Below are positions 58,749 through 64,000 of a DNA stretch of 64,000 nucleotides, piece after piece. Position numbers and translations under genes: made by a program. The first letter of the stretch is position 1, and every line of letters starts with the position of its first letter. Origin of the DNA: Patagioenas fasciata (taxonomy: Eukaryota > Chordata > Aves > Columbiformes > Columbidae); contig NC_092520.1 of the NCBI RefSeq assembly GCF_037038585.1, forward strand, positions 151,465,104 to 151,529,103. The letters are read 5' to 3'. The notes under the pieces are model-generated. The model did no database searches. It was not told the origin of the DNA and was given only the letters and a program-made list of their open reading frames with translations.

Positions 58749-61700
58749 TTAAGAAGTCTGCACAGAGACACTTCACCTATTTCAGTCTGCACCGGTACCT
58801 GGCACTGACGTCTTCCCTGTTCTTGCTGAGAAAAGCAGAACTAATTTGTTGCTGCCATGCTGAGCAATATCTCATAAGGAAACAGTGTCACTTCTTAGGT
58901 CAGCTTCAGGGAAGGTGCAAGGGTTGATTTCTTGGAGGAGAGTCAGTGGAGAATGTATGCGTATGGTGTATCGGTGGAAGGCACTGACACGAACAGCACT
59001 ACAGCAAAGTGTAGGGAACGTGTGGGAAAGTGTGGGTACGTGTGTTTCTGCTAATGCAGTATCAACGCCAGAAAAGAACCCGCACAGACAGGAACGTGCA
59101 GAAGAGGCATGTACATCCACAGCTGCTAGAGACAGGTACACCACGAGTCCGGCGCTGTGTCGTGTCTCTGTGGGGAAGGGACAGATGGGAGTCCTGAGAG
59201 CTCTGTTTCTCTCTGCATATTATTCCCTGGATGTAAAGAGGTGGCTCTTAAATTTTTCAGTGTTGATCTGCCAATAGGAGACATTTTCCCAGCTCTTAAA
59301 AACAACTATCAAAGTTTATGCTAGAGGATGATAAGGTGGGGGGAAAGGTTCCAGGAATTTCTGATTTGACATATTTTTAAGTTAATAAGTGAAAAAATGA
59401 AACATCCACACAGGAAATCAAAGTCATAAAAGTATGTCCAAACAGGCGAATGCACTATAATATGAAGCACCATTACATTATGGCAATCCCATTCAAGGTG
59501 TCTCTTGGGACACCACAGAAAAATGGGAAAATTCTTCGTTAAGATTATTCTGCTTTACCTTTGCAGTGAAATACCATGATGCAAAAGAAAGGAGATGAGG
59601 TGGGAGGAAAGGAAGAAAAGGGATGACAAAAGGCTAGACCCCCTGTATATAACAAACTTGGCATCTGAAACAGAGCCTATGTTGTCACTTGAAATAGAGC
59701 TTACATTCTAAATCTTTCATTCTTGTTACGAATGCAACTATCAAAGGCTGAGATTTTCAAAGATAACCACAGAGAATATATTAAGGTAATTAAGTAATCA
59801 TAGGGTGTGAGATCATTTTCTGAATCAAAATTGAAATGATAGATTGAGCATTCAGCTTTTAAAAGAATAAAAGACCAACCGAGCCTTGCCTGAGGCTGAG
59901 ACATTTTAAAAAGGGAAAAGACACGGAGGTAGCCAAGAAGGTGCAATTATTTTGTCAAAACGAAAGTTAGCAATGACCTCCAAAATGTTTCTGAGTGATT
60001 GGCTGAATAGATAGTATCATCATATAAACATTCCAACTTGAAAACTATCAGATAATGACTAAAATTCCCAGAAAGAACATTGAGGCATGTGCACCTATTG
60101 CTAGGATCTAAATTAACTGTAATCTCTCAGGAAGACAGCAGGGCATCACCTTGAAGAATTTATTGACAGTCTTCTCAATATAAGTCACTTGGCAAGAAGA
60201 TATTAAAGATGAAATGTGAAATAGAAGCAAAATTATTCTAAGTAAACAAATTCTTACCTATAGTACTGGTTTTTGTTCTCACCAGTCTAACTGAAAAACA
60301 CTTTTTTCTAAAAATGGAAAGAGGTCCAGAGGTCAGAGATCTGAGGAATTAAAGTTCTTGGAAGACCTCTACAAAAGCAAAATCTGAAATTCTTCATAAA
60401 CAGGAGAGATGACTAACAGACAACATGCTAAAATGCGATAAATGATATAGAGATGTAGTTCAGATGGTCTTGTGGGACTTTTTCTACAACAGAAAAAGAA
60501 AATAATCATTACAAAGTAAAGAATTCTGTTTCTTCTGTCAGGATTTTCATGTATTTAGTAGCAGGAAACTACTATTATAGTGTCTAAAATTTCACATTTA
60601 AATGCCTAAATCAGTGAGTGATTTGTTCTTTCCCTACAGAGGGGGAAGCTGAATAATCCCCTCACTACAGAGCCCAATATGTTCTCCTAGAACTGTTAAT
60701 ACCAGTTACTGCCTATGGGACGGCCATTACTTCGGTCCTGCATCACAATCCTTCTCTATTTATGTGGACATGGTACGTGCGCAGGAGGTGCACCTCCCAC
60801 CCTCCCTCATTTCTTCCCCTTGTACAAGCTTATTGAAAGGAAAAGATATTTTTGTTTCAGGTGACAACACCACTTTACCCTGTGCTTCCCTAGTTTAACT
60901 TTTGGTTACATGGTTTCATTAGTGGAGGGGCCCATCAGAGATAAGAGCATGACATCACACGACAAGAAAATTATACTGGACTCCTGAATAATTAGTCGAT
61001 ATTTGAGGCAGAAATTATTTGTACATATTGAATTTGATGTCTCAGATTTTAAAAAATAAGAAGAAATTCAGTTATTTTATTGAAAACATATGTAAAATGT
61101 CCATGCAAGTGTGGCTAGAGAGGTAAAGGATGGAATTCATACTCTTGTGTTTCAGTCAACACAGGCTAGAACATGCTTCCCCTTGTCCCCAACCTCCCAC
61201 CCCCCAGCATAATGTGTTTCTTGTTAATCCCTGAAATCACTTGAAGAGTTGAGGCTGGTGAATTCTTTATGACAGAGTTACGCTTCTGTAACTAGAAAAT
61301 ATGATCTGATGATAGAAATGCATTGCAAGAACAAAGCATACCCCAGAGACTTCCTGAAGAAAGATATTCAATTTGTAAAGAAAGAGTGACCAACAATTTT
61401 GTAATTCTGCTAGGAAATGCACAAATATACAAGCTCATCTAAGATTCCATTTTGGGAGAGCTGGGAATAAGAAAATAGTTTAATTCTGAAGTCTTTCACA
61501 TAAACCAGCAATTCTTACTCTTGGTCATGTTCTCTGAATGTTTTTTAGGCATTCTTCTATCATTTTTCAATGAGAGAACTTCCTATTATAAAAAATGTTC
61601 TCTTTTGTGCTGACATGTCTTACGTGAAAGTTATTTAGCAGCTGAGTAAACAAGACGGACTTCCAGATGAAAAGAAGAAAAAGGAAAAGAACAATTAGAA

Positions 61701-62883
61701 ATGAGAGGTGGTTTTACTAAGTGCAGTAACTGGCAGGGCAGAGAATAGAGCAGGCCCACACAGAAATACACAGCATAAGGAAGGAGGCATCACCACAGAG
61801 TTTTTTGCACAAGGCTTATTTTTGAACCAGCAAATGAAAAAGCCAGTCAAATCACAAAACCAAAGTCGTCAAGATTGGTCTCCACACTTGCAGTACCTAT
61901 TTGCTTTGGTAACCACTCAGTCCTGCCCTCACGGAGCATCAAACGTACCTAATCCAGGCTGAGTCACAACAGACTTTTCTTCTGGTGACCTTCACTGCTT
62001 AATCAAGTTCCATCTTCGCAGGCAGAGCGATCGCTCCTCAATCCAAGCAACAAACCAAAACATTTTCCAAACACCTGTTCAACTATGACCATTTCTGATC
62101 TCTGATTTTTGTAATCAGGGACATAATCCTGGGCCTGTCAGGTATACGCACACTGCATTTGCCTGTTGGATATCTGACTCCTTGCAATCAAGGATTATTT
62201 TTTCCAGAACATTATGCTACTATCAGAATTATCTGAACCAAGTACTCCTCCACTCTTGCGCTTTGCCAGGTCAGATGATATTCATTTAATTTAATTTCAA
62301 GTACGCATAACTTTCCTTTAACAGCTTGACAGGGATACCTTTCAGAACATGTGTGCATTTCTGTGCCGCACAACTTTCTTGGAAGTAGCCAGTGTGCTGG
62401 GCTGTGCAGTGAGGAAGATGTTCTGTGATGGTCCCTTGCAAGGACACTACCTTGATAATCCAACACAATAGAGAAAGCACACACAGTTTCACAATTACTT
62501 CCTTAACACACAAACAGGGTTCTCTTACTGTGGCAGTTTTTTGTGAATTGCAGCTAGGAAACCCCTGCAATTTTCTAGCTGTAATATCCAGTTATGTGCA
62601 AAAATGGTCAGTCAGCCATTATTCATAGTTTGAGGATTATCTCCTAAGCCTGAGGCAAAGACAAGAGAACTGAGTCTCTGCCATAGGGAAGTCCCAATAT
62701 TAGAAGAAACACAGGAACCACAAAGGCCTCAAAAAGATAGTAGAAAAGGGAGAACAGATTCACATTGGACTCTGTTTCTAGGCTCTAACAGTCTAATTGC
62801 CTCTAAAATCCAAGCAGCTATGGACTACTGCATAGGCACTTGATAAGAACACATTAAAAAGCAAACCAAGTTTTGATGGATAC

Positions 62884-62977
62884 CTGCTTCTCCCCGAAGG
62901 GCCTTCTCCACAGCAACCCCTCTCTCCTCGAGTTGCCTCTGCTTCTCTTCCACTTGTTCAAGCTGCCGCTGGATGAT
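62884..62977 (-). CDS. MICAL3: MICAL3 coding exon (bMERB)
   Basis: A 94-nt exon: acceptor TTCTCTGAACAG (AG at 62979-62978), donor AGCAG-GTATCC. It encodes IIQRQLEQVEEKQRQLEERG and VAVEKALRGEA, leaving one G to be completed either by the cassette exon (Asp) or by the exon at 46315-46414 (Gly). The heavily charged heptads form the second part of the first bMERB helix. Confidence 0.96.
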
Positions 62978-63720
62978 CTGTTCAGAGAAGAATGGAGGAG
63001 AACCTCACCAACAGCAATTCTCCTGCTCTGTCTGCAGCACTCATCCAGCACTAAGTGACTTCAGTCAAATCGGCCTTTTGAAAAACAAGTATCTATATTC
63101 AACAATACACTGCTTCAAAATTGAGCATCACAGCCCCTCCAGTGACAACATCCTTCCCACCCCCTTGCATTCTATCCCTTGGTTTTGCAAACACCATGAT
63201 ACTCCCCCCTTTTTCCTACAACTCAAATCACCTTCATAAATGCTGAAGTGAAAGGTGATGCTATTCAGTCAGCTGAGCCCATACTTTGAGTTTTAAACAA
63301 ATCCCGTCACCTACAGATGATGCCAGCAGTTTTCCAACAGGTTCTCTGGTAATGAAAGGTTAATTTGGTAACACTTCACCCAGTAGCATAATCTAGCAAA
63401 GCAATGATAGGTGCATCTTCATTATCTGACTATCGCTGTTCCAGTCGGTGCATGATGCTTCACTCTTCTGCAGCTAGAAAGGTGTTACGGTCATTATTTT
63501 TTTCACTGGAAAACTGTCATGATAGGTTTCAGCCATTCTTCCCTCATCTGTGACACAATATAAAATTTGAAAAGAGGGAGTAGGAGCATGGACAACCATG
63601 TAGAAACAGAGGGAAATTGTGTCTCTGGATCCTCTTCTGACAGGCACAGGGGAATGTCAGGATCGTGGTGCTTTCACATAGTTAACGATCTGCCATGACA
63701 AGAAGATTGCAAGACAGTAC
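62978..63720 (-). other. MICAL3: MICAL3 intron (about 0.74 kb)
   Basis: Short intron with a GTACTG donor and ACAG acceptor. No further feature is seen. Confidence 0.85.
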
Positions 63721-63828
63721 CTGAGCTCTGTGTAACCTCTTTAGCTCCTCTTGCTTGGCTTGTCTGCGGGCAGCCTTCTGTACTCGTCGGGTCAGCTTGG
63801 CATTCAGTTCCTCTTCTGTATAGGCTCT
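63721..63828 (-). CDS. MICAL3: MICAL3 coding exon (start of the bMERB domain)
   Basis: A 108-nt exon, phase 0 on both sides: acceptor CCTTATTTTAG (AG at 63830-63829), donor GCTCAG-GTACTG. It encodes RAYTEEELNAKLTRRVQKAA and RRQAKQEELKRLHRAQ, the first helix of the bMERB domain that contacts Rab GTPases. It is the furthest upstream MICAL3 exon in the window; 63831-64000 is intron. Confidence 0.95.
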
Positions 63829-64000
63829 CTAAAATAAGGTAAAACAGGAGCAGATTTCTTTTGGACACTCAGAAGTATGGGGGGAGGGATGACCATCTTC
63901 TCCTCCAAAATCTCAGAAGGGAGGTATTTTGTCTTTGCCATGGCCGTGTCAAAAGTCAAGCTTCTGTAGGCAAAGGTGTTCACAGTGCAGTGAGCAACAA

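Larger units (their letters stand above)
58423..62883 (-). other. MICAL3: MICAL3 intron upstream of the cassette exon (about 4.5 kb)
   Basis: Intron with a TA/CA microsatellite (58571-58665) and an A-rich block (58712-58748 on +) within 330 bp of the cassette acceptor. The rest, 58800-62880, is AT-rich unique sequence without a supported feature. Confidence 0.8.
40185..64000 (-). other. MICAL3: MICAL3 gene, 3' part
   Basis: Gene-level span of the end of MICAL3 on the - strand, continuing past the right edge. Six coding exons are seen: 63721-63828, 62884-62977, 58372-58422 (cassette), 46315-46414, 45223-45296 and 44954-45138. Phases match at every junction, with or without the cassette. Together they encode the C-terminal bMERB domain. 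MICAL3 is a flavin monooxygenase that oxidises actin and, through this tail, binds Rab8 and related Rabs in vesicle docking and fusion. The upstream exons for the monooxygenase, CH and LIM domains are outside the window. Synteny with BID argues for MICAL3 over MICAL1, MICAL2 or MICALL genes. Confidence 0.93.

Noticed and set aside
1-64000. CRISPR arrays, operons, phage or integrated viral genes, tRNA and rRNA genes
   Set aside because: The whole window reads as vertebrate intron/exon sequence. No regular spacer-repeat array, retroviral gag/pol/env block, cloverleaf with A/B boxes or rRNA segment was seen.

Overview
This window is vertebrate nuclear DNA, almost certainly from a bird. Four truncated CR1-type LINE fragments carry the (ATTCTRTG)n-like 3' ends typical of avian genomes. 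Interspersed repeats are otherwise sparse, and coding sequence is split into short GT-AG exons separated by kilobase introns. The gene order BCL2L13 - BID - MICAL3 matches the block on human chromosome 22q11. The exact species cannot be told from the sequence alone.

Layout. (1) 1-12.2 kb, + strand: the end of BCL2L13 (Bcl-rambo), comprising part of the last intron, the large last coding exon at 5426-6238 and a long probable 3'UTR. (2) 12.45-36.44 kb, - strand: a complete BID gene. It has a CpG-island promoter with non-coding exon 1 near 36.36-36.44 kb, a start-codon exon at 20420-20488, then exons at 17981-18185 (caspase-8 loop), 16577-16722 (BH3) and 14739-14942, and a terminal exon with only three codons before the stop at 13414-13425. 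The exons join in phase into a 191-residue protein, close to the 195 residues of human BID. (3) 36.8-40.2 kb: an intergenic spacer in which no gene is seen. (4) 40.2-64.0 kb, - strand: the 3' end of MICAL3, with six coding exons that together encode the C-terminal bMERB (Rab-binding) coiled coil. One is a 51-nt in-frame cassette exon. A probable ~4.8 kb 3'UTR follows, and the gene continues beyond the right edge.

Function. BCL2L13 and BID are BCL2-family proteins acting at the mitochondrial outer membrane. BCL2L13 is a tail-anchored mitophagy receptor and apoptosis modulator. BID is the BH3-only protein cleaved by caspase-8 to link death receptors to BAX/BAK. They lie tail to tail, with candidate poly(A) signals about 255 bp apart. 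MICAL3 is a flavin monooxygenase acting on actin and a Rab8 effector in exocytosis; only its Rab-binding tail is in this window.

The remainder is intron, UTR or spacer containing CR1 fragments, one short hAT-like inverted-repeat element and simple repeats. No prokaryotic-type system, CRISPR array, tRNA, rRNA or integrated virus was seen. The most useful leads are the MICAL3 cassette exon, two orphan exon-like segments in BID intron 1, the hAT-like MITE and a CR1 fragment with an unbroken reading frame.
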